A program made the translations under genes and the position numbers. From the NCBI GenBank assembly GCA_965198905.1, contig OZ240678.1, forward strand, positions 3,286,001 to 3,350,000: DNA of 64,000 nucleotides. Reading direction: 5' to 3'. This DNA comes from CAHJWH01 sp965198905. Lineage in GTDB: Bacteria > Pseudomonadota > Alphaproteobacteria > Caulobacterales > Caulobacteraceae. Below the pieces are notes generated by a model, which saw only the letters and a list, made by a program, of their open reading frames with translations, searched no databases and was not told the origin of the DNA. This document shows, one piece after another, positions 36,793-44,647 of the stretch. Numbering within the stretch: position 1 is the first letter of the stretch; each line of letters opens with the position of its first letter.

Positions 36793-37915
36793 ATGAGAGC
36801 GGATGTCGAGGCCGCCGCGGCCGACATCGAGCAGTCCATCGGACTGCTCAGGAGGCGTCTTTGACTGGGAGCCCGCGCTCCGCCAGCTCGACGAACTGAA
36901 CGCCAGGTCCGAAGACCCGACCCTCTGGGACAAGCCGGCCGAGGCCCAGGCCCTGATGCGCGAGCGCAATCGCCTCGCCAGCCAGGTCGATGCCGTGCGA
37001 GCGCTGGAGCGGGAGCGGCAGGACACCCTCGATTTCGCCGAACTTGCAGAGCTGGAGAGCGATCCGAACAGCCTTGAAGAGGCCGCCCAGACACTGAAGG
37101 CGCTGAAGGAGCGAGCCGGTCGCGCCGAGCTCGAGGCGCTGTTGTCCGGCGAGGCGGACTCCAACGACGCCTATGTGGAGATCAATTCCGGCGCGGGGGG
37201 CACGGAGTCTGCGGACTGGGCCCTGATGCTCACCCGCATGTACTCACGCTGGGCCAACGCCCACGGCATGAGCGTGGACGTGCTGGAGGAAACCGCCGGC
37301 GAGACCGCCGGCCTGAAGTCCGCCACCTTGCAGGTCAAAGGCGTCAACGCCTACGGCTGGCTGAAGACCGAGGCGGGGGTGCATCGACTGGTGCGCATTT
37401 CGCCCTTCGACAGCAACGCGCGGCGACACACCAGCTTCGCATCGGTGTGGGTCTATCCGGTGGTGGACGACACCATCGTCATCGAGATCAACCCCGCGGA
37501 TGTGCGCACCGACACCTATCGCGCCTCAGGCGCTGGCGGCCAGCACATCAACAAGACCGACTCGGCGGTCAGGCTGACCCACATTCCGACCGGGATCGCC
37601 GTGGCCTGCCAGACCCAGCGGTCCCAGCACCAGAATCGTGAGAACGCCTGGCAGATGCTACGCGCGCGTCTGTACGAGGCGGAACTGCAGCGCCGGGAGG
37701 AGGCGCAGGCCGCGCTGGAAGACGCCAAGACCGATATCGGCTGGGGTCACCAGATCAGGAGCTACGTCCTGCAACCCTACCAGCTGGTCAAAGACCTGCG
37801 CACTGAGGTGGAGACCTCCGACACCCAGGGCGTGCTGGACGGAGACCTGGACCCGTTCATGGCCGCCTCGCTGTCCCAGCGCGTCGGCGCGACGCGAGAT
37901 GCGGCGGAGGCCTGA
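36793..37915 (+). CDS. prfB: Peptide chain release factor 2, with programmed +1 frameshift
   Basis: RF2 recognises UAA and UGA stop codons. The first 23 codons (ATG at 36793, protein MRADVEAAAADIEQS...) end in CTT TGA at 36859-36864, and the remaining 350 codons continue in the +1 frame from 36863 (GAC TGG). AGGAGG lies 3 nt before CTT, the same stimulator and slippery arrangement as in E. coli prfB, so the total is 373 residues. The downstream part has the catalytic GGQ in ASGAGGQHINKTDSAV. This is autoregulation: low RF2 causes frameshifting at its own UGA. Annotating only one frame would give a truncated protein. Confidence 0.93.
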
Positions 37916-37969
37916 GGGTCGACCTCGCGCCGGTCGGCCGGCCCGGCAAAGATAGAACGCGACTGACGC

Positions 37970-38030
37970 TTGTTAGTGTACCGTGCGGTAGTTAAATAGG
38001 TCGGACCGGTCGACCGCTTTGGTCGATTTT
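37970..38030 (+). promoter_or_regulatory. Possible promoter with operator-like palindrome and hairpin in an AT-rich island
   Basis: A 12-bp palindrome TACCGTGCGGTA (37979-37990) lies between TTGTTA (37970-37975) and TAAATA (37993-37998), 17 bp apart, a place where TetR-type repressors often bind. Both promoter elements are weak matches. A hairpin TCGACC-GCTTT-GGTCGA followed by TTTT at 38010-38030 could be a leader structure or terminator. A 44-residue ORF starts 20 bp later. This 377-bp gap between prfB and pnp is visibly more AT-rich than its neighbours. Confidence 0.35.
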
Positions 38031-38049
38031 CCCGATCGAGCTTTCCGCA

Positions 38050-38184
38050 ATGTCGAAGTTTTTGAAGACATCAAAGTTTCCCCTCCAACAAATAATATTG
38101 AAGGTTGGAGGAATTTTCGGCTTCCTGGTCGTCGCCGCAACCTTTCTGAATTCCCTCCAGACCAGTCTCGCCGCGAGCACCTAA
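38050..38184 (+). CDS. Candidate 44-residue membrane miniprotein
   Basis: The reading frame ATG (38050) to TAA encodes MSKFLKTSKF, then a hydrophobic segment from about residue 20 to 33 (VGGIFGFLVVAA), and a polar tail ending LAAST. A basic N terminus, one membrane span and a short tail are typical for small membrane proteins. Its ribosome binding site is weak (GATCGAG), and base composition is lower in GC than surrounding genes. It is preceded by an operator-like palindrome. No known family is recognised; it may be spurious. Confidence 0.4.
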   Translation: MSKFLKTSKFPLQQIILKVGGIFGFLVVAATFLNSLQTSLAAST

Positions 38185-38241
38185 CCCGGCATGGCCGCCA
38201 CGTAAGCGCCAGCCATCGCGCTACAGCCCGCGAACATCAGC

Positions 38242-38272
38242 AAAAACCCCGCCGGAGCAATCCGACGGGGTT
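38242..38272 (-). terminator. Intrinsic terminator of pnp
   Basis: On the minus strand AACCCCGTCGGA, loop TTGC, TCCGGCGGGGTT form a 12-bp stem with one G-U pair, followed by TTTTTG. It lies 20 bp after the pnp stop codon. Confidence 0.88.
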
Positions 38273-38292
38273 GATGGTTTCAGGGGCTGGGA

Positions 38293-40537
38293 TCAGTCGC
38301 GGCGAGGGCGCCGCTCCCGGTCGCCGCGGTCACGGCGGGGACGGTCGCCGCGCTCGCCGCCGCCCCGGTCTTCTTCCTCAGGTTCGCCCCGGGCGGCGCG
38401 GTCGGCGGCGAGCTTCTCGGTGAGGTCCTCGCCGGTTTCCTGGTCGACGACCTTCATCGACAGCTTGGTCTTGCCGCGATCGTCGAAGCCGACCAGCTTG
38501 ACCTTTACCGACTGGCCTTCGGTCAGCACGTCCGACGTCTTGCCGACCTTCTCCTGGCTGATCTGGCTGATGTGGACCAAGCCGTCCTTGGCGCCGAAGA
38601 AGTTCACGAAGGCGCCGAAGTCGACAACCTTCACTACTTTGCCGTCATAGACCTTGCCGACTTCCGCTTCCTTGGTGATAGATTCGATCATCTTGATGGC
38701 CGCGTCGATCTTGGTCTGCTCCGAGGCCGCCACCTTGATGGTGCCGTCGTCCTGGATGTCGACCTTGGCGCCGGACTTCTCCACGATCTCGCGGATCACC
38801 TTGCCGCCCGAGCCGATCACTTCGCGGATCTTGTCGGTGGGAATCTTGATGGTCTCGATCTTGGGGGCGTGTTCGCCGAGGCTTTCGCGCGAGCCGGACA
38901 GGGCCTTGTTCATCTCCTCCAGGATGTGCAGGCGACCCGCCTGCGCCTGGTGGAGCGCCTGCTTCATGATCTCCTCGGTGATGCCGGGGATCTTGATGTC
39001 CATCTGTAGCGAGGTGATGCCGTCGGCGGTGCCGGCGACCTTGAAGTCCATGTCGCCGAGGTGGTCCTCGTCGCCCAGGATGTCGGTCAGAATGGCGAAC
39101 TCGCCGGACGGCTCCAGGATCAGGCCCATGGCGACGCCGGAGACCGGCTTCTTCAGGGGCACGCCCGCGTCCATCAGGGCGAGCGAGCCGCCGCAGACGC
39201 TGGCCATCGAGGACGAGCCGTTGGACTCGGTGATCTCGCTGACCAGGCGCATCGTGTAGGGGAACTCCTCAGGGCTGGGCAGCATCGGGCGCAGAGCCCG
39301 CCACGCCAGCTTGCCGTGGCCGATCTCGCGGCGGCCGGGGGAGCCCATACGGCCGGTCTCGCCGACGCTGTAGGGAGGAAAATTGTAGTGCAGGAGGAAC
39401 TTCTCCTTGTACGTGCCTTCCAGCGCGTCGATGAACTGCTCGTCGTCGCCGGTGCCCAGCGTGGCCACCACGAGAGCTTGCGTCTCGCCGCGGGTGAACA
39501 GGGCCGAGCCGTGGGCCCGGGGCAGGATGCCCACTTCCGATTCGATCGGGCGGACGGTCTTCACGTCGCGGCCATCGACCCGGTGGCCGTTCTCAATGAT
39601 GTCGCGGCGAAGCACGTGGGCCTCGGCGTCCTTGAAGGCGGAGCCGAGCTTGATCAGTTCGAAGCCGTCGGTACGGGCGTCGTTCTTGCCCAGCTCGGTC
39701 ATCACCTTGGACTTGGCCTCGGCCACCGCGCGCTGGCGGCCGACCTTGTCGGTGATCTTGAAGGCGGCGCGGATGTCCGCTCCGACGAGATCATTGATCG
39801 CCGAGACCATCGCCGAATCGTCGGTTGGCTGGAAGTCCACCGGCTCCTTGGCGGCGTGGTCGGCGAGTTCGACGATGGCGTCGATCACCGGCTGCATGTG
39901 CTTGTGGGCGAAGGTGACGCCGCCGAGCACGATGTCCTCGGCCAGTTCCTGGATTTCGGATTCGACCATCATCACAGCGTCCGCGGTGCCGGCGACGATC
40001 AGGTCCATCTTGTTGTCGGCGGACTTCACCTGATCCAGCGTCGGGTTCAGCACGTACTCGCCGTCGATATAGCCGACGCGGGCGCCGCCGATCGGGCCCA
40101 TGAAGGGCGCGCCGGAGAGCGTCAGGGCGGCGGACGCCGCCACCATGGCCACGATGTCGGGGTCGTTCTCAAGATCGTGCTGCCAGGACGGTCACGACCA
40201 CCTGGACCTCGTTCTTAAAGCCCTTGACGAACAGCGGGCGGATCGGGCGGTCGATCAGGCGCGAGGTGAGCGTCTCCTTCTCCGACGGACGGCCTTCGCG
40301 CTTGAAGAAGCCGCCGGGGATCTTGCCGGCGGCGAAGGTCTTTTCCTGGTAGTTCACGGTCAGCGGGAAGAAATCGAGCCCAGGCTTGGGCTGCTTGGCG
40401 GCCACGACGGTGGCGAGCACGACGGTCTCGCCATAGGTCGCCAGCACCGCGCCGTCGGCCTGGCGGGCGATGCGGCCCGTTTCCAGGGTCAGCGTGCGGC
40501 CGCCCCACTCTATGGTCTTGCGCTTGATGTCGAACAT
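38293..40537 (-). pseudogene. pnp: Polyribonucleotide nucleotidyltransferase with a one-base frameshift
   Basis: PNPase is a phosphorolytic 3'-5' exoribonuclease. All domains are present: the first RNase PH domain from ATG 40537 (MFDIKRKTIEWGGRTL), the second RNase PH domain with RREIGHGKLAWRAL, the KH domain (IREVIGSGGKVIREI) and the S1 domain (GLVHISQIS), then an Arg/Asp-rich tail. The frame breaks at the CC at 40183-40184. As written, translation stops after VTVLAARS. With one C removed it reads VTVLQHDLENDPDIVAMVAA, the conserved sequence. Either an assembly error in a dinucleotide run or a true mutation. PNPase is functionally important, so an error seems likelier. Confidence 0.9.
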
Positions 40538-40698
40538 ATTGGGTCTTTCGGGTTCCACGAGCCCCATTGCTCGCGGGTCGGACAGGGGTGGATGCTTTCT
40601 AAGCGGGTCCGGGTGTGCCTCTCCAGGAACCGATCTGGATCGCGCTGCCATGCGGGCGGGGCTTAGGTTCGAGGATCACGGTGACCCTCGCGGTCTTC

Positions 40699-40841
40699 TC
40701 CCTTCCCCCTTGATGGGGGAAGGGTCGGGGATGGGGGTGGACGGCGGCGCCTTGTCCGGTACTTGCGCTTACAGAGGCCAAACCTCTGGCGGCGGCGCTG
40801 ACCACCCCCACCCAACCCTCCCCCATCAAGGGGGAGGGCTA
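40699..40841. repeat. GC-rich palindromic repeat, copy 5, between rpsO and pnp
   Basis: The left arm CTTCCCCCTTGATGGGGGAAGG at 40702-40723 and right arm CCCTCCCCCATCAAGGGGGAGGG at 40816-40838 are each hairpins and are complementary to each other. GTCGGGGATGGGGGTGG pairs with CCACCCCCACCCAAC. It begins directly after the rpsO stop codon. In many bacteria this interval holds an rpsO terminator and pnp processing site, so the repeat may take that role. The remaining 160 bp up to the pnp ATG hold no other feature I can see. Confidence 0.75.
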
Positions 40842-41111
40842 TTACCGCCGCAGGCCGAGCGTGCCGATGATGGCCTTGTAGCGCTCGGCGTCCGAGGCGT
40901 TCAGGTGGTCCAGCAAGCGGCGGCGCTGGGACACCATCTTGAGCAACCCACGACGCGAGTGGTTGTCCTTCTTGTGGGTCTTGAAGTGTTCGGTCAGGTT
41001 GGCGATCCGTTCGGACAGGATCGCGACCTGGACTTCGGCGGAGCCCGTATCGTTTTCGGTGCGGGCGTGGGTGGTGATCAGTTCGGCCTTGCGGTCGGGC
41101 GTAATCGACAT
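40842..41111 (-). CDS. rpsO: 30S ribosomal protein S15
   Basis: An 89-residue primary 16S rRNA-binding protein of the small subunit platform. The sequence MSITPDRKAELITTHA, DTGSAEVQVAILSERIANLT and HSRRGLLKMVSQRRRLLDHL is fully typical. ATG at 41111 is 7 bp after the truB stop, and its AGGAG overlaps the truB end. The order rbfA-truB-rpsO-pnp is a classic conserved cluster. Confidence 0.97.
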   Translation of the reverse strand: MSITPDRKAELITTHARTENDTGSAEVQVAILSERIANLTEHFKTHKKDNHSRRGLLKMVSQRRRLLDHLNASDAERYKAIIGTLGLRR

Positions 41112-41118
41112 CGTTGAA

Positions 41119-42081
41119 CTACTCCTGGTCGAGGTGGAAGATGCGGGTCGGAGAGATCCGACCCGCCCGGAGTTCGCAGAGGGCATGCGCCCGTCCCTCG
41201 TAGGTGGCCAGAACGGTTCGACCCGCATCGTGGCCCGCGACGGATCGCGGGACGAGGCGGGTGCGAAGCTCTTCCACCTGTCGGGGAACGAGGACGACGC
41301 TGCGTCCCTGCTTCAGCCTGAAGGCGTCTTCGGTGGTCAGGGCCAGGGCCGGGATGTCGTCCAGCGCGGTCTCGACCGGAAGCAGGACCCCCAGGCGATC
41401 AGCAGTATCCTCGATTTCGCAGAGTTTTTCCAGGGGCGTCGCGTTCGCCTCGGTGAAATCGCCCACCCGGGTCCGCCTGAGCGCCGAAACATGCCCGCAG
41501 GCGTTCAAAGCCGCCGCCAAGTCCCGCACCACGGCGCGAACATAGGAACCCTTGCCGCAGTCCATCTCCAGCGTCACGTGGTCGGTGTCGCTCTCGGTGA
41601 TCTCCAGGCGGTGAACGAGGATCGGGCGCGCCTCCAATTCGAACTCGATCCCCTCGCGGGCGAGGTCGTAGGCGCGTTCGCCGTTCACCTTGATGGCGGA
41701 GAAGTTGGGCGGCACCTGCATGATCTCACCGCGGAAGGCGGGCAGCGCCGCCTCGATGTCGTTCAGCGCCGGGCGCACGTCGGAACACGCCGTGGTCTCG
41801 CCCTCGCGGTCGAAGCTGGCGGTGGTCTCGCCCCAGGCGATGGTGAAGCGGTAGCTCTTCTGCGCCTCCATCAGAAAGGGCACGGTCTTGGTGGCCTCGC
41901 CCAGCGCGATCGGCAGGATGCCGGACGCCAGCGGGTCGAGCGTACCGGCGTGGCCGGCCTTCTGGGCGTTGTAGAGCCGTTTGATCTGCGACACCGCGTC
42001 GGTCGAGCCGAGGTCCACCGGCTTGTCCAAACACACCCAGCCGGAGACCTGGTCGCCCTTCTTCTTGCGCTGGCGGCTCAT
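41119..42081 (-). CDS. truB: tRNA pseudouridine(55) synthase
   Basis: A 320-residue enzyme that makes pseudouridine 55 in the T loop of tRNAs. The catalytic Asp is in HAGTLDPLASGILPIALGEATK; VPPNFSAIKVNGERAYDLAR and CGKGSYVRAVVRDLA are further family motifs. Its ATG overlaps the rbfA stop by 4 bp, and rpsO follows 7 bp downstream. Confidence 0.96.
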   Translation of the reverse strand: MSRQRKKKGDQVSGWVCLDKPVDLGSTDAVSQIKRLYNAQKAGHAGTLDPLASGILPIALGEATKTVPFLMEAQKSYRFTIAWGETTASFDREGETTACSDVRPALNDIEAALPAFRGEIMQVPPNFSAIKVNGERAYDLAREGIEFELEARPILVHRLEITESDTDHVTLEMDCGKGSYVRAVVRDLAAALNACGHVSALRRTRVGDFTEANATPLEKLCEIEDTADRLGVLLPVETALDDIPALALTTEDAFRLKQGRSVVLVPRQVEELRTRLVPRSVAGHDAGRTVLATYEGRAHALCELRAGRISPTRIFHLDQE

Positions 42082-42554
42082 TCGCCTTCCGCCTTGGATG
42101 GGGCTGTGAACACGCGCACCGAGCCGCCGACGGGTTCCTCGTCTTCGGCTTCCTCCGCATGCCGCACCGCATCGGCCTGGCGCGCCTCCGCGATGAGGCG
42201 CTCCATGCGATCGGCCTCGGCGAAGCTCTCGTCGTGGACGAAGCGGAGGTCCGGGGTGAACTTCAGCTCCACATGGCGGCCGAGCTTGCCGCGCAGGAAC
42301 TTTGCGGCGCGGTTCAGCCCCTCGATCACCGCGCGCACGTGCACGCCGCCCAGCGGCTCCACGAACACCATGGCGTGGCGCAGGTCCGGGCTCATGCGCA
42401 CCTCGGTCACGGTCACCGAGACGTCCTCCAGCGCGCCGTCGTTCAGGTTCTCCTCACGCAGGATCTCCGCCAGCGCATGGCGCACCAGCTCGCCCGCACG
42501 GAGCTGACGCTGGGACGGCCCGGCGTCGTGCCGGCCCTTTTGACCTGGTTTCAT
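42078..42554 (-). CDS. rbfA: Ribosome-binding factor A
   Basis: A 158-residue 30S maturation factor with a KH-like fold. Landmarks: SQRQLRAGELVRHALAEIL, VSVTVTEVRMSPDLRHA and GRHVELKFTPDLRFVHDES. The C terminus has an acidic extension common in alphaproteobacteria. I start at ATG 42554 (MKPGQKGRHDAG); the upstream frame to 42827 runs through repeat DNA. Unlike the common order, infB and nusA do not lie upstream; a palindromic repeat and hldD do. So the operon may have been broken from infB here, or infB is elsewhere in this lineage. Confidence 0.95.
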   Translation of the reverse strand: MKPGQKGRHDAGPSQRQLRAGELVRHALAEILREENLNDGALEDVSVTVTEVRMSPDLRHAMVFVEPLGGVHVRAVIEGLNRAAKFLRGKLGRHVELKFTPDLRFVHDESFAEADRMERLIAEARQADAVRHAEEAEDEEPVGGSVRVFTAPSKAEGE

Positions 42555-42683
42555 AAGGAACTCTCTGCGGCTCGGTGGCGCGCGGTTCGGACGCGGGCGG
42601 GAGCGTGGGCGGCGGTGAACCGGAAAGCGGGGGGAGTTAGGGTAGCGGGGGCGCCTTGTCCAGCTTGGCGATCGCGCTTTGGT

Positions 42684-42845
42684 CTCTCCTCTACGAAGTG
42701 GGGGAGTACCGCCGGAGGCGGGGAGGGGGCTGTACGGCACAACCGGGCGGGACACCGCCAGCGGTAACCGCCGCCTCTTCCGCGCTCTCGCGCGACCCCT
42801 CCGTCCGCCTTGCGGACACCTCCCCATCTACGATGAGGAGGATGC
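42684..42845. repeat. GC-rich palindromic repeat, copy 6, between hldD and rbfA
   Basis: The arms are CTCTCCTCTACGAAGTGGGGGAG at the left and CTCCCCATCTACGATGAGGAGG at the right, in inverted orientation, with the inner GCCGGAGGCGGGGAGGGGG pairing with CCCCTCCGTCCGCC. The total is about 160 bp. The end sequences resemble the copy inside flgA. The rest of the 300-bp gap (42555-42683) is the rbfA leader and shows no other recognisable feature. Confidence 0.72.
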
Positions 42846-42855
42846 AGGCCTGACG

Positions 42856-43842
42856 CTATCCGAACTCCGCCCGCAAGCTGTCGCGCACGTAGGCCGCCAC
42901 CCCGTCCTCCAGAGAATGGAAGTTCAGCGCCAGCCCCGCCGCCCTGAGCTTGGTCGTGTCGGCCTGGGTGAAATACTGATAACTGCCGCGGAGCGTCTCA
43001 GGCATGTCGCGATAGGTGATGGCGGCGGGGTGGCCGGCCGCGGCGAAGACCGCGCGCGCCAGGTCTGCGAAGCTGCGGGCGCGGCCCGTGCCGACGTTGT
43101 AGAGGCCCGAAAGCTGCGGCGCGCTGAGCATATTGCGGATCACTGCGCAGCAGTCGGCCACATAGATGAAGTCGCGCGATTGGCCGCCATCGGCGTAGGC
43201 GGGGTTCTCCGACTTGAACAGGCTGATCGATGCGCCCCGGCTCGTCGCCGGATAGATTTGATGCACAACCGAGCGCATGGAGCCCTTGTGGGCCTCGCCG
43301 GGGCCGAAGACGTTGAAGAACTTCAACCCGGCCCAGCCGGCGGGCGTAGGGCGGCCACGCCGCACGTCGTCGACGATGCGCCGGTCCACGACCTGCTTGC
43401 TCCAGCCATAGGCGTTCAGGGGCTTCAGTCGGGCCAGGGCTTCGGGGCTGTCGTCATCCACGAAGCCTTCAGAGCCGTCGCCATAGGTCGCCGCGGACGA
43501 GGCGTAGATAAAGCGGACCTGCCGCTCCGTGGCGTAGGTCCACAGATCCAGCGTCGCGCGGATGTTGCGCTCCACGATCAGGTCGACATCGGTCTCGGTG
43601 GTGGCGGAGATGGCGCCCATGTGGACGATGGCGGAGAGGGGCTCGCGCAGATCGCGCAACCACTGATGCAGGGCTTCTGGACGGATGACGTCGTGGAGCA
43701 GGACATCCTGCAGGTTGGTCCACTTGCCGCCTTGGCCGAACCAGTCGCAGGCGACCACCCGCGCGCCATCTCCGGCCAGCCTGCGCGCTACGTTGGAACC
43801 TATGAAGCCAGCTGCCCCCGTGACCAGGATGAAATCGTCCAT
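42856..43842 (-). CDS. hldD: ADP-L-glycero-D-manno-heptose-6-epimerase
   Basis: A 328-residue NAD(P)-dependent extended SDR that epimerises ADP-D-glycero- to ADP-L-glycero-D-manno-heptose for the LPS inner core. Rossmann motif TGAAGFIGSN near residue 9, catalytic YGWSK, and FFNVFGPGEAHKGSMRSV, characteristic of HldD/RfaD. ATG at 43842 gives MDDFILVTG; a longer start at 43878 lacks conservation. Seventy bp downstream of a CDP-alcohol phosphatidyltransferase gene, on the same strand. Complements kdsA at the window start for LPS core synthesis. Confidence 0.94.
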   Translation of the reverse strand: MDDFILVTGAAGFIGSNVARRLAGDGARVVACDWFGQGGKWTNLQDVLLHDVIRPEALHQWLRDLREPLSAIVHMGAISATTETDVDLIVERNIRATLDLWTYATERQVRFIYASSAATYGDGSEGFVDDDSPEALARLKPLNAYGWSKQVVDRRIVDDVRRGRPTPAGWAGLKFFNVFGPGEAHKGSMRSVVHQIYPATSRGASISLFKSENPAYADGGQSRDFIYVADCCAVIRNMLSAPQLSGLYNVGTGRARSFADLARAVFAAAGHPAAITYRDMPETLRGSYQYFTQADTTKLRAAGLALNFHSLEDGVAAYVRDSLRAEFG

Positions 43843-43912
43843 GCCGCTTGGGTCTGCCGGTCCGCCGTCCCGCCGCATACGACAGGCGCAGGTCCCGCGC
43901 CAGCGTCTCCGC

Positions 43913-44533
43913 TCAGGCGCCGGCGGCGGGCGCTCTCTGCAGCCGGCGGCGAAGGCCTAGGTAGCGGACCAGGATGACGCCAGCCATCAAGGTGCTGCAG
44001 ACCGCCGCAGCGACCAGGATCGGCGCCAGCCAGCCCAGCCACACGATGGGGGCGAGCAGGTAAAGCGCATCGTCCAGATGGAAGCCGAAGCCGCCATTCC
44101 AGACGCGGATGCCAGGACCGGCGAGCTTCTCGTAGACTTCCGACAGCCAGGAACAGGCGACCATGGCGACGGCCGCTTCAAACCCCAGCGGAGGCGCCGA
44201 ATGGCCAAGCCAGCTGTGGCGCAGGCCGACACCCGCCGCCAGGAAGAAGGCGGAGTTGATCCACAGGTCGACCTGGTAATCGTACTGATGACCGGCTTCG
44301 CTCATCATGTTCCCGATCCGCGCCAGCTCGCCATCGGCGCGATCGAGGAAGGCGGACACCAGCCACAGCAGCCCGCCCCATATGTTGCCCGCGGGCGTGC
44401 CGAGTGCGATGCCGATGCAGGCCGCGACCCCCGCGATCAGGCGCAGGGTGGTCAAGTGGTTGGGCGTGACGCCGGTGCCGACCAAGGGTCGGACCATCCA
44501 GCGCGCAGCGGCGTGGGTCCAGGTGTCGTTCAA
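43913..44533 (-). CDS. CDP-alcohol phosphatidyltransferase family membrane protein
   Basis: A protein of 206 residues with several membrane spans. The full family signature D-x2-DG-x2-AR-x8-G-x3-D-x3-D is present, starting DRADGELARIG and ending with GHQYDYQVD. It transfers a phosphoalcohol between CDP and an acceptor alcohol; substrates could be inositol, glycerol phosphate or another polyol. The N terminus TPNHLTTLRLIAG is typical. Between purL (114 bp upstream) and hldD. An inverted repeat TTGCGC-N7-GCGCAA lies just upstream. Confidence 0.88.
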   Translation of the reverse strand: MNDTWTHAAARWMVRPLVGTGVTPNHLTTLRLIAGVAACIGIALGTPAGNIWGGLLWLVSAFLDRADGELARIGNMMSEAGHQYDYQVDLWINSAFFLAAGVGLRHSWLGHSAPPLGFEAAVAMVACSWLSEVYEKLAGPGIRVWNGGFGFHLDDALYLLAPIVWLGWLAPILVAAAVCSTLMAGVILVRYLGLRRRLQRAPAAGA

Positions 44534-44576
44534 CGGGGTGGCTCCGGGCGATCCAGCCGCACGGACCGGATTTCAA

Positions 44577-44595
44577 TTGCGCAATATTCGCGCAA
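44577..44595. promoter_or_regulatory. Inverted repeat upstream of the CDP-alcohol phosphatidyltransferase gene
   Basis: TTGCGC, a 7-bp AT-rich spacer AATATTC, then GCGCAA, 44 bp before the start codon. This could be a protein-binding site. An additional stem AGGGCGG/CCGCCCT at 44612-44637 lies between it and purL and might end the purL transcript. Neither is linked to a known regulator. Confidence 0.35.
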
Positions 44596-44647
44596 ACTGT
44601 CCTTTGATGGAAGGGCGGCGAGGCCGCATCCCGCCCTACAAGGGTGA

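Noticed and set aside
37992..38180. A 62-codon minus-strand frame in the prfB-pnp gap
   Set aside because: No ribosome site and Arg/Ile-rich random-looking composition; the plus-strand 44-codon frame in the same place is a better candidate.
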